A stretch of DNA of 64,000 nt, from assembly GCA_003020945.1 (NCBI GenBank), contig PXRU01000026.1, forward strand, positions 62,001-126,000, given 5' to 3'. The translations under genes were made by a program, and so were the position numbers. Within the stretch, counting starts at the first letter, position 1; the number at the start of each line of letters is the position of its first letter. Below, piece after piece: positions 53,105 to 62,728 of this stretch. The notes under the pieces are model-generated. The model was not told where the DNA came from. It was given only the letters and a program-made list of their open reading frames with translations, and did not search any database. The DNA is from Halobacteriales archaeon QS_6_71_20 (lineage in GTDB: Archaea > Halobacteriota > Halobacteria > Halobacteriales > Haloferacaceae).

Positions 53105-53443
53105 TCACCGGCCCCGGAGGCGACCCAGCGCCCGCCGGATCGCCGACCGGACCGCCGCCGCCACCGATCGGGGGCCGCCGCTCCCGGCCGGCGTTCCCTT
53201 CCGACTGTCGCCCGGTTCGTCGCCGCCCCGGCCGTCGCCGCCCCGGTCGCCGTCGGCCCGGTCGTCGTGCTCGCGCGCGGCGTCGAGCAGCGTCTCGTAG
53301 CGCTCGACGATGCGCCGCCGCTCGCGGTCCTTCTCGTCGAGCCGCCGTCGGAGCCGGTCGTTCTCGCGTCTGAGCCGGTCGATCGTCTCCGCGGCGGAGA
53401 CGTCGTCGGAGCCGTCGCGGTCCCGGCCCGCCGTCCCGCTCAT
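53105..53443 (-). CDS. Coiled-coil/charged haloarchaeal protein of unknown function
   Basis: Start MSGTAGRDRDGSDDVSAAETIDRLRRENDRLRRRLDEKDRERRRIVERYETLLDAARE heptad-like. Confidence 0.65.
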   Translation of the reverse strand: MSGTAGRDRDGSDDVSAAETIDRLRRENDRLRRRLDEKDRERRRIVERYETLLDAAREHDDRADGDRGGDGRGGDEPGDSRKGTPAGSGGPRSVAAAVRSAIRRALGRLRGR

Positions 53444-53573
53444 GCTACCGAGTACCACACGCGGGCGGAAAAAGCCGCGTCGGACGAACGCGTGCCCGGC
53501 GCGGGACGGACGTCCGACGCGGCGCGTCTCGGCGGTCGCCGATCCGCGGACGGTGCCGCTCCCGTCGGCGTCT

Positions 53574-54836
53574 CTACCGGGCGCCGATGTGCTCCAGTAC
53601 GGCCTCCGTGGAGTTCGCGACGGGTTCGGGGTCGTCGCCGGCCTCGTAGGCGGCCTCGGGGTCCTTCAGCAGGTGGCCGGTCGTGAGACAGACCACGTCC
53701 TCGTCGGCGTCGACGCGCCCCTGCTCGCGGAGCTTCCGGAGCCCGGCGACGGAGGCGGCGGAGGCGGGTTCGACGCCGACGCCCTCGCGGGCCAGGTCGC
53801 GCTGGGCCTCGGTGATCGCCTCGTCCTCGACGGCGACGGCGGTGCCGCCGGTGGCGCGGATCCCCGGCAGCGCCTTCGGCGCGTTCACCGGGTTGCCGAT
53901 GCGGATGGCGGTCGCGACCGTCTCGACGGAGTCCCACCGCCGGATCCCGTCGTTCCCCTCCTCGACCGCCTCGACCATCGGCGCGGCGCCGGCGGCCTGG
54001 ACGCCGGTGAGCGCCGGCACCTCCTCCGGTTCCACGGCGCCGGCGGTGACGAGCTCGCGGAACCCCTTGTACAGCGCCGCGGTGTTGCCCGCGTTGCCGA
54101 CGGGGAGCACGATCCGGTCGGGGAAGCGGCCGTGGTCGTCGCGGAACTCCTCGAGGATCTCGAAGCCGATCGTCTTCTGCCCCTCCAGCCGGAACGGGTT
54201 CAGCGAGTTGAGGAGGTACACCTCCCCGCGGGTCGCCAGCTCCTGGACGATGTCGAGGCAGGCGTCGAAGTTCCCGTCGACCTCTAAGATCCGCGCGTCG
54301 TGGAGGCTCGCCTGTGCGACCTTGCCGGCGGCGACCTTCCCCGCCGGGAGCAACACGAGCGTCTCCATGCCCGCCCGGGCGCCGTACGCCGCAAGCGCCG
54401 CGGAGGTGTTGCCGGTGGAGGCGCACGCGAGCCGGCCGACGCCGAGTTCGCGCGCGACGCGCACGCCGACGGTCATCCCGCGGTCCTTGAACGAGCCGGT
54501 GGGGTTCATCCCCTCGTGTTTGATCCGGAGGCGGTTCACGCCGAGGTCCTCGCGCAGGCGGGGCACCTCGTGCAGCGGGGTGTGGCCCTCCGGCAACGAC
54601 ACGCCCTCATCAAATGGAAGCGCGGCCGCGTACCGCCACACCCCTTCCCCCTCGAAGTCGTCCCACGTGGGCTCGGCGGCGTACCGCACCTCGAACAGGC
54701 CGCCGCAGTCGTCGCAGGTGAACCGGACGTCGTCGAACGGCGCGAACTGGCCGCCGCAGGCGATACACTCCAACCAGACGCCGTCGTCGGCCTCCGGCGG
54801 GGCCGACTGGGCCGGCGCGTCGAGGGCGAGGCTCAT
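53574..54836 (-). CDS. thrC: Threonine synthase
   Basis: ECIACGGQFAPFDDVRFTCDDCGGLFEVRY; LPEGHTPLHEVPRL; KHEGMNPTGSFKDRGMTVGV; CASTGNTSAALAAYGA. Confidence 0.95.
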   Translation of the reverse strand: MSLALDAPAQSAPPEADDGVWLECIACGGQFAPFDDVRFTCDDCGGLFEVRYAAEPTWDDFEGEGVWRYAAALPFDEGVSLPEGHTPLHEVPRLREDLGVNRLRIKHEGMNPTGSFKDRGMTVGVRVARELGVGRLACASTGNTSAALAAYGARAGMETLVLLPAGKVAAGKVAQASLHDARILEVDGNFDACLDIVQELATRGEVYLLNSLNPFRLEGQKTIGFEILEEFRDDHGRFPDRIVLPVGNAGNTAALYKGFRELVTAGAVEPEEVPALTGVQAAGAAPMVEAVEEGNDGIRRWDSVETVATAIRIGNPVNAPKALPGIRATGGTAVAVEDEAITEAQRDLAREGVGVEPASAASVAGLRKLREQGRVDADEDVVCLTTGHLLKDPEAAYEAGDDPEPVANSTEAVLEHIGAR

Positions 54837-54966
54837 GGGGCGACGGTCGGACTCGCCGGGTAAAAGTGGGCTGTTCGGGGCGGGTAGTGCCGGCCGGTCG
54901 GGAGCGGGGACGGCCGGGCGAGCGACGACCGGAGCGGGACGCGGGAGCCGCCGGGCGCGACGGGGG

Positions 54967-55338
54967 CTACTCGCCGTCGAACTCCTCGATGACGCCGTGG
55001 ACGGCCTCGGCCCACTCGTCGAGCGCCCCGTGGAGCAGCTCCTTCGCCTCCGGCAGCGGCGTCGCGGTGTACTGGTAGACGTAGCCGCCGGGGTCGAGCA
55101 GCCGGCGCTCGCGCCGGGCCAGCCCCTTCTCCAGCAGCGTCGTCAGCGAGCGGTTCACGTTCGAGCGGTCCCGCTCCAGCACCTCCGCGAGCTCCTCGAC
55201 CGTGCTCCCGGGGTTCTCCAGCAGCCGGAGGTACGTCCGGCTCTCGTGCTCCCGGATCCCGAAGACGCACGCCATTACGTGCCCGAAGCTCGGGTCCTGG
55301 GTGTCGATGAGGTCGTCGATCTCGGGCGGCTCGGTCAT
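54967..55338 (-). CDS. TrmB/MarR-like winged-helix regulator
   Basis: DPSFGHVMACVFGIREHESRTYLRLLENPGSTVEELAEVLERDRSNVNRSLTTLLEKGLARRERRLL. Confidence 0.88.
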   Translation of the reverse strand: MTEPPEIDDLIDTQDPSFGHVMACVFGIREHESRTYLRLLENPGSTVEELAEVLERDRSNVNRSLTTLLEKGLARRERRLLDPGGYVYQYTATPLPEAKELLHGALDEWAEAVHGVIEEFDGE

Positions 55339-55410
55339 GTCGTCTCCACCGAGGCCGTCTCGGCGAATAAATCCCGACGTTCGCGGTCAGCGCCGGGGGT
55401 CGGCCGCGCT

Positions 55411-55713
55411 TCACTCGTCGTCGTCGCCGATCGTATCGCCGTCGCCCGCATCGTCGCCGCCGATCGCGTCGCCGCCGTCGCCGTCGCTGGCGTACCCCAT
55501 CCGCCGGATACACGTCAGCATCTCCGCCTCGTCGTCGTGTCTGTGGAGGCGCGTCGGCGTGTCGCAGTAGTACGTCTCGCCGTCGTGGCGCAGCGTGAGC
55601 CGCCGCTCGCTCCCGAACAGGTCCGCGGTCACGACGACCCGGCGACCCTCGCGGACGGCGTCGACGATCTCCTCGGCGGTGAGCTCGCCGGCGTCGATCT
55701 CCAGCGGTTGCAT
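55411..55713 (-). CDS. Small haloarchaeal protein of unknown function
   Basis: MQPLEIDAGELTAEEIVDAVREGRRVVVTADLFGSERRLTLRHDGETYYCDTPTRLHRHDDEAEMLTCIRRMGYA + acidic tail. Confidence 0.75.
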   Translation of the reverse strand: MQPLEIDAGELTAEEIVDAVREGRRVVVTADLFGSERRLTLRHDGETYYCDTPTRLHRHDDEAEMLTCIRRMGYASDGDGGDAIGGDDAGDGDTIGDDDE

Positions 55714-55771
55714 ACCCGTGCGTCCTCGGCACGGCGTTATGTTTCTTGTCTCCGCGACGCCACGCCCCGGT

Positions 55772-56176
55772 ATGGACGTCCGCACCATCGACCACGTGAA
55801 CCTCCGGATCCCCGCCGACGGACTGGCCGACGCGCGCGAGTTCTACGCCGACGGGCTCGGCTTCGAACTGGAGGGCGTCGACCGCTTCGAGGCCGGGGAG
55901 AAGCCGTTCTTCGACGTGCGGCTCGCGCCCGAACACGTGATCCACCTCTGGCCGACCGACGAGTTCGACCCGCCGACGGCGACGAACTACGACCACATCG
56001 CCCTCGTCGTCGAGGCGGACGTCGAGACGACGACCGCGGCGCTGGCCGACGCGGGGATCGAGGTGGAGAAGACGCTCGACGGCCCGCTCGGGGCCACGGG
56101 CGAGGCCGGCGCGGTGTACGTCCGCGACCCGTTCGGCTACCGGGTGGAGCTGAAGGAGCGGGTGACGACGGCGTAA
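55772..56176 (+). CDS. VOC (glyoxalase/bleomycin resistance) family protein
   Basis: MDVRTIDHVNLRIPADGLADAREFYADGLGFELEGVDRF...YVRDPFGYRVELKE. Confidence 0.92.
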   Translation: MDVRTIDHVNLRIPADGLADAREFYADGLGFELEGVDRFEAGEKPFFDVRLAPEHVIHLWPTDEFDPPTATNYDHIALVVEADVETTTAALADAGIEVEKTLDGPLGATGEAGAVYVRDPFGYRVELKERVTTA

Positions 56177-56232
56177 CGGCCGACGCCGCGCTGTCGGCGG
56201 ACGACGGGGGTCTCAGTTCGTCGTCGAACTCT

Positions 56233-56292
56233 TCGAACCCGACGACAAACGTCGCAGGCGACGGATCGCCCTTAGTTTGTCGTCGGGTTCGA
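56233..56292. repeat. 18-bp inverted repeat with internal small hairpin, between convergent genes
   Basis: tcgaacccgacgacaaac (56233-56250) and gtttgtcgtcgggttcga (56275-56292); inner cgtcgc-ag-gcgacg at 56250-56263. Confidence 0.9.
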
Positions 56293-56991
56293 CTCCCCCT
56301 CGGTGCCGTCCTCGACCGTGTCGACGGGCGCCTCGGCGCCCTCGGCGGCCTCGGCGCTTTCGACCTCCTTGGGGGTGTCGACGTGCCAGCGGTCGACGTT
56401 GTCCTCGTAGCCGGCGAGCCGCTCGGAGACGTCCTCCTTCAGCTCGTCGTTGTTGACGTTCACCTCGAAGACGAACTCGGGGCCCTCGCCGTCCTCCTCC
56501 CGGGCGGACTTCTGGACGTTCGCGGAGACGAGCTCGTTGTCGAAGTAGTACGGCGCGATCTGGGTCATCACCTTCCGGTAGACGGTGTTCTCGACCCGCC
56601 GCACCGCCTTCCGCCCGGCGGAGTCGGCCGCCCGGGCGACGTGGTCGATGGAGTCCTTCCAGGAGTCGAGCGCGCCGTCGTTGTCGCCGCTCTCGACGCG
56701 CTGGTACGACTCGGAGAGCTTCTCGCCGGCCGTCTGGAGGTCGTCCTCGGGACTCTTCCCCTCCTTCTCGCCGGCGCCCTCGCCGACGCTGGCCTGGTCG
56801 GCGGTCTTCTCGCTCACGTCCTCCCCGAGCCGCTCGTGCGCCTTCGGCCGCCACTCGTCCCACTCCTCGAAGGCGTCGCGGTCGGCGTCGGCCGCTCCGG
56901 CCTCGTGGAGGGCGCGAGTGATGCGCTCGCCGTGCTCGACGATGTCGCCCCACTCGCCGCGGAGCTTGAAGCCGGAGATGCTCTCTTCCAT
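56272..56991 (-). CDS. DUF5828-like haloarchaeal protein
   Basis: MEESISGFKLRGEWGDIVEHGERITRALHEAGAADADRDAFEEWDEWRPKAHERLGEDVSEKTADQASVGEGAG... Confidence 0.78.
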   Translation of the reverse strand: MEESISGFKLRGEWGDIVEHGERITRALHEAGAADADRDAFEEWDEWRPKAHERLGEDVSEKTADQASVGEGAGEKEGKSPEDDLQTAGEKLSESYQRVESGDNDGALDSWKDSIDHVARAADSAGRKAVRRVENTVYRKVMTQIAPYYFDNELVSANVQKSAREEDGEGPEFVFEVNVNNDELKEDVSERLAGYEDNVDRWHVDTPKEVESAEAAEGAEAPVDTVEDGTEGESNPTTN

Positions 56992-57362
56992 GTGGGTGGC
57001 GGGCGGCTATGACCCCGAGCCTGATAAGGAGTTCTCCGCCGCCGACGGGCGTCTGACGCCCGCGTCCCGGCGAGGGGAGTCGCCGGCCGGTCGTCGCCGC
57101 CCCCGCCGGTCCGCGACCGCTCAGCGCTCGCCGTAGGTGAGCCGCGTCGCCGCCTCCGCCGAACGGGTCGCGGTCGGCCGCGTCCTCGCCGTCCTCCGCC
57201 GCGTCGACGACCGTCGACATCGAACACCGGCCACACGCCTCTCGCTTTCCGAGTCCCATGAGTGTCGTCCCGATCATGACGGACGACGATGATAAACCCT
57301 CGTCTCCCCGCCCGCCGCGCCCGGACGACGGGCTTTTGGATCCCGTCGCCGTCCCGCGAGGT

Positions 57363-57737
57363 ATGGGATACCACGTCGTGAACCCCGAGGACCTGGAGCC
57401 GGTGCCGGACCGACCCTGTGAGCTCCGCCGCGTGGGCGACGCCGCGGGCTTCGAGGAGCTGGCCGCCAACTGGTTCCGCGCCGAGCCGGGCGAGGACCTC
57501 CCGCTGGCGTACCACTACCACGACGACCAGGAGGAGCTGTTCTACGTGATCGAGGGGACGCTCCGGGTCGAAACGCCCGAGGGGGCGTTCGAGGTGCCCG
57601 AGGGGTCGGCGTTCGCGGTCGAGCCGGACAGCCCCCAGCGCGCCCACAACCCCGCGGACGCCGACGGCCGCGTGACCGCGCTGGCGATCGGCGCCCCCGC
57701 CGTCGACGACGTCCACCCGTACGAGCCGGAGGCGTGA
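57363..57737 (+). CDS. Cupin-domain protein
   Basis: MGYHVVNPEDLEPVPDRPCELRRVGDAAGFEELAANWFRAEPGEDLPLAYHYHDDQEELFYVIEGTLRVETPEG... Confidence 0.92.
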   Translation: MGYHVVNPEDLEPVPDRPCELRRVGDAAGFEELAANWFRAEPGEDLPLAYHYHDDQEELFYVIEGTLRVETPEGAFEVPEGSAFAVEPDSPQRAHNPADADGRVTALAIGAPAVDDVHPYEPEA

Positions 57738-57738
57738 G

Positions 57739-58548
57739 ATGAGCGACGACGACCGCGAGGGGTTCTCGACACCGCATGCGGGGCGGGAGGCGACCCGCGA
57801 TCACGACGGGGATACAAGCGAGGGCGACGAGACGGTCGTCAGCGCCGATCCCGCCGACGCCGATTCGCGCTCCGCTTCCGACGGCGTCGGTGCGGGCGTC
57901 GACCCGGATACCGCCGACTCCGGCTCGGGCGGCGAGCCGCGGACCGACGAGCACGGGCAGATCCTCGACGGCGACGCCTACGAGGACGTCCCCACCTGGG
58001 ACGACGAGTACCTCAACCGCGTCGGCGACCGGCTCATGTTCAACTACGACCTCGAACGCGACTACCGCGCCCGGGGCGAGCCGTTCGACATGTACGGGTC
58101 GATGCGGATCCGCTCGCAAAAGGAGTTCTTCCATCCGTCGCTCGACTACGCGAACCACCGCAGCGACGAACACCTGTTCGCCCGTCGCGTCACCTCGGTG
58201 ACCGTCCGGGACCTCGAACGGCTGGTCGAGCTGGGCCACGCCCTCGCGGACGAGCGCGTCGACGCCGACGAGGAACATTTCGGGACGGACTTCTCGTTCG
58301 TCCTCGTCGCCCCGGAGATCCCCGAGGACGTCCGGGAGTTCGTCGTCGACTTCCGGGAGCGCCAGCTGCTGAAGCTCGGCTACTACGGCCACTACGAGAT
58401 CACCCTCGGCGTCGTCGCGCCCGACCGCGAGGCGGCGGTCGCGAGCCGCGAGGCGGACGTCGTCGCCGCGTTCGCGCTGTGGGACGACGTGCCCGAGCGC
58501 CACGACGGCGGGCTCGTCTCGCGGCTGCTGCGTCGGCTTCGGGGGTAG
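57739..58548 (+). CDS. Haloarchaeal protein of unknown function with acidic N-terminus
   Basis: 269-aa ORF directly after the cupin gene; DDEYLNRVGDRLMFNYDLERDYRARGEPFDMYGSMRIRSQKEFFHPSLDYANHRSDEHLFARR. Confidence 0.85.
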   Translation: MSDDDREGFSTPHAGREATRDHDGDTSEGDETVVSADPADADSRSASDGVGAGVDPDTADSGSGGEPRTDEHGQILDGDAYEDVPTWDDEYLNRVGDRLMFNYDLERDYRARGEPFDMYGSMRIRSQKEFFHPSLDYANHRSDEHLFARRVTSVTVRDLERLVELGHALADERVDADEEHFGTDFSFVLVAPEIPEDVREFVVDFRERQLLKLGYYGHYEITLGVVAPDREAAVASREADVVAAFALWDDVPERHDGGLVSRLLRRLRG

Positions 58549-58572
58549 CGCGACCGGGACGGTTTTGTCGCC

Positions 58573-58896
58573 ATGTCGGTAGTGTTCAACATGGACGCGC
58601 AGGACCGCGTCGCCGCCTTCTCCGACCGGCACGACCTCGAAGGCCGCCCGGCGTACCAGGCGCTCGATCTGGCCAGCGAAGTGGGCGAGATCGCCGGCGA
58701 CGCCGCGAAGTCGACGACGTACGGCGAACACCCCGAGGACCTGAGGGTGAAGCGTGACGAACTCGGGGACGCGCTGTTCTCGCTGTTGTCGCTGTGTAGC
58801 TCCCTCGACGTGAACGCCGACGAGGCGCTCGACGAGGCGATCGAGAAGTACGAGCAGCGGATCGAGGCGCGCGGTGACCCGGGGTCCGAGAGGTAG
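58573..58896 (+). CDS. MazG-like nucleotide pyrophosphohydrolase (start may be 58591)
   Basis: ASEVGEIAGDAAKSTTYGEHPEDLRVKRDELGDALFSLLSLCSSLDVNADEALDEAIEKYEQR: EXXE(12-28)EXXD pattern. Confidence 0.88.
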   Translation: MSVVFNMDAQDRVAAFSDRHDLEGRPAYQALDLASEVGEIAGDAAKSTTYGEHPEDLRVKRDELGDALFSLLSLCSSLDVNADEALDEAIEKYEQRIEARGDPGSER

Positions 58897-59046
58897 TCGA
58901 GCGCTCGTCGAAGCTCGCCCCTGGCTCCGCGAGAGGGATGCGAGGGTGCTTCGGCGACATCGTACCGCGGCCGTCGCCGGTCCTCCCGCATGGTTCGACG
59001 GAGGGTTCGGCCCACGAGCGATCCCGCGGAGCGACCGACCGCAGGA

Positions 59047-59484
59047 TCACCCCGGACCGTCCCGGAACCGCAGGAGCTCGACCTCGACCGGAAGCTCCGC
59101 GAAGTCGTCGTCGCCGCCGACGACGAGCGCCGCGTCGTGCTCGTGTGCCAGCGCGACCGCACACGCGTCCGCGAGCGAGATATCCCCGGCGGCCTTCACC
59201 TCGCCGGCGAGTCGCCAGTCCGCACGCTCGATCGACAGCCCGCGACGTTCGAGGGCGCGCACGTCCCGGTCGGCCGCACGGAGCGACGCGTCCGTGGGCC
59301 GCTCATCGTCCCCTTCGAGCCGAGCGACGAGATAGAACACTTCGCTTGCGTTGATCGCCGCGAGCCGTCCCTCGGCAGTCCCGTCCCCGACGGTGGCGAG
59401 CAGGTCGGCCACCTCGGCGTGCCCGGACTCGCCGTAGAGGAAGGCGACGACCGCCTCGGTGTCGAACACGACCCGACGGCTCAT
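59047..59484 (-). CDS. vapC: VapC-like PIN-domain toxin
   Basis: VVFDTEAVVAFLYGESG; INASEVFYLVAR; DISLADACAVALAHEHDAALVVGGDDDFAEL. Confidence 0.9.
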   Translation of the reverse strand: MSRRVVFDTEAVVAFLYGESGHAEVADLLATVGDGTAEGRLAAINASEVFYLVARLEGDDERPTDASLRAADRDVRALERRGLSIERADWRLAGEVKAAGDISLADACAVALAHEHDAALVVGGDDDFAELPVEVELLRFRDGPG

Positions 59485-59783
59485 TTCCCGTCGTCCTCGT
59501 CGTGTCGGAATCGCCCCGCGCGTTCGTCCTCATGTTCCCGTTCCGCCTCGCGGACCTCCTGTACACGGTCCGACACCGCTCCCGGTTCGCGGTCACCGGC
59601 GTGGATGCCGTGGAGATCCGCCATCGACAGGACCGGTTCGAGGACGACCCGGCCGTCCGCCTCGTAGACGAACACCTTCCCCGGCGCCTCGATGCCGAAC
59701 TTCTCGCGAAGCGCCTTCGGGATCGTCGCCTGTCCCTTCTCGGAGACGCGGACGACCGCCGGGTCGCAGCTATTACTCGACAT
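59481..59783 (-). CDS. vapB: VapB-like AbrB/SpoVT-fold antitoxin
   Basis: VVRVSEKGQATIPKALREKFGIEAPGKVFVYEADGRVVLEPV; overlaps vapC by 4 nt. Confidence 0.9.
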   Translation of the reverse strand: MSSNSCDPAVVRVSEKGQATIPKALREKFGIEAPGKVFVYEADGRVVLEPVLSMADLHGIHAGDREPGAVSDRVQEVREAEREHEDERAGRFRHDEDDGK

Positions 59784-59789
59784 CGACGG

Positions 59790-59816
59790 TTGTACCTACG
59801 CAGTAGAGTAATACAA
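59790..59816. promoter_or_regulatory. Nested inverted repeats at the vapBC promoter
   Basis: TTGTA...TACAA (59790-59794/59812-59816) enclosing CTAC-GCA-GTAG (59796-59806), 7-33 bp upstream of vapB ATG. Confidence 0.5.
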
Positions 59817-59916
59817 GCGTTCGGGTGTACGACGTCTCGTCTCCACGCGATTCCAGTAGCCTTCAGCGCGTACCGGTGCGCGAGGAGAAAGATCCGGTTT
59901 TAGCTTTGGGAGGATA

Positions 59917-61260
<1,344 letters not shown>

Positions 61261-61292
61261 ACGCCGTGATTGGGGAGTGACGCCGAAAGTAG

Positions 61293-61988
61293 TTACCGGG
61301 TGTCGCCGGGCGTTACGACCCCGTCCGACCCCTCCGCGTCGTCGGCCTCGGGGGCGAGAAACAACCCCAGAATGTCATTGAGTGCGTGGATCGCGATCAG
61401 CACCGGGAGCGAGCGCCAGTAGAGATACATCCCGGTGACGAGGATCGCCGGCTGTGCGATCCGGAGGACGGCCGAGAGGCTCCACTGATCTCCCCAGTGG
61501 CCGAGCACGAACGCCGTCGCCGTGACCGCGCCGGCCAGCGGCGGATTCCCGGTGAGAACGGCGAGGCGTTCGAGCGCGTAGCCGTTGTACGCCACCTCCT
61601 CGGTCGCGCCGGCGGTCGCGCCGACGAACACCTTTCCCATGGCGCTCGTGTCGGCTAGGTCGGCCATTCCTGCCTCCAACTCGTCGTTCCCGCTTCCGAT
61701 CCGGTCGTACACGGGCGAAGCGAGCGCCGCCGAGCCGATCAGCACGACGAGACCGACGGCGACGCGGCCGAGGGTCCGGACCGGCGAGTCCACCCGCCAC
61801 CCGAGATCGGCGGGGGTGAGCCCCTGTGTGGCCGCGATCGCGAGAAGTGCCGCGGGAACGAGCCACTTGCTCGCGTGCGACAGGAGTCCGTTCGTCCCGA
61901 CGCCGACAGCATCGAGCATAGCCGCGCGGAGCCTGAACCCGGCGAGCGCGACGACGAGGCCGACGACGAGCAACGGATCGAACGCCAC
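61293..61988 (-). CDS. CPBP-type intramembrane protease family protein (GTG start)
   Basis: [23 protein letters not shown] (EExxxR-like), [20 protein letters not shown] motifs; multi-TM. Confidence 0.85.
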   Translation of the reverse strand: MAFDPLLVVGLVVALAGFRLRAAMLDAVGVGTNGLLSHASKWLVPAALLAIAATQGLTPADLGWRVDSPVRTLGRVAVGLVVLIGSAALASPVYDRIGSGNDELEAGMADLADTSAMGKVFVGATAGATEEVAYNGYALERLAVLTGNPPLAGAVTATAFVLGHWGDQWSLSAVLRIAQPAILVTGMYLYWRSLPVLIAIHALNDILGLFLAPEADDAEGSDGVVTPGDTR

Positions 61989-62356
61989 GGCGCGTTTCCA
62001 GTCGCCGGGATGGCAAGAAGGCTTCGTGAGCGGCGGCGTCGTCGAGTGTTCGGTCGAGTCGCGAGAGAAGGCGGGTGACGACCCGCGACGGGCTGGCGGA
62101 CCGTCGCGGGCGTAGCCGGACGCGTCGCCGCGCGGGCGACTGCGGCGGCCGCGGGAGCGGTGACACGGAACGTGACACGGTGGCGGGCGCGCGGGGAGAG
62201 CACCAGTACCAGTGGGGTCCCCCGTCGCGATGCTCCCGGCGGCCGCGTCCGCGTCGCGCGCGCAGCGGGCGTCCGGGCGAGCAGTTGAGCGGGCGGTTAA
62301 GCGGTCGACGAGCGGAGCGGGACCGAGCGGACCGGGACGGCCCCCGGGTCGGCGAC

Positions 62357-62728
62357 TCAGACCGCGCTGGGCCCCCGCTCGCCGGTCCGGATCTGGTAGG
62401 CGTCGTCGACCGGGAGGACGAACACCTTGCCGTCGCCCTTCTCGCCGGTCCGGGCGGCCTCGCCGATCGCCTCCGCCACGTCGCCGGCGGGGATGTCGGC
62501 GACCACACACTCGATCTTCACCTTCTGGTGGAGGTCGACGGTGTACTCCTCGCCGCGCCACTGGCCCTTCTTCGCCGGCTGGCTTCCCCGGCCGGAGACG
62601 TTCGTCACCGTCAGGGAGGGGGCGCCGACCCCGGCGAGCGCCTTCTTCACGTCGCCGAGCCGGTCGGGGCGGACCACCGCCACCACCATCTTGATCCCGC
62701 CGTCGTTGGCGGCGGCGTCGTCAGTCAT
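62357..62728 (-). CDS. P-II family nitrogen regulatory protein
   Basis: [40 protein letters not shown]...[56 protein letters not shown]. Confidence 0.95.
   Translation of the reverse strand: MTDDAAANDGGIKMVVAVVRPDRLGDVKKALAGVGAPSLTVTNVSGRGSQPAKKGQWRGEEYTVDLHQKVKIECVVADIPAGDVAEAIGEAARTGEKGDGKVFVLPVDDAYQIRTGERGPSAV

Noticed and set aside
53683-57012. 1109-aa plus-strand ORF across thrC, regulator, VOC and DUF5828-like genes
   Set aside because: Crosses several well-supported genes on both strands; low-complexity Ser/Arg then Arg/Asp/Val-rich translation.
61989-62356. Upstream extension of the CPBP ORF to 62561
   Set aside because: The extension is Arg/Pro/Gly-rich low-complexity sequence overlapping the P-II gene; GTG at 61986-61988 gives a compact membrane protein.
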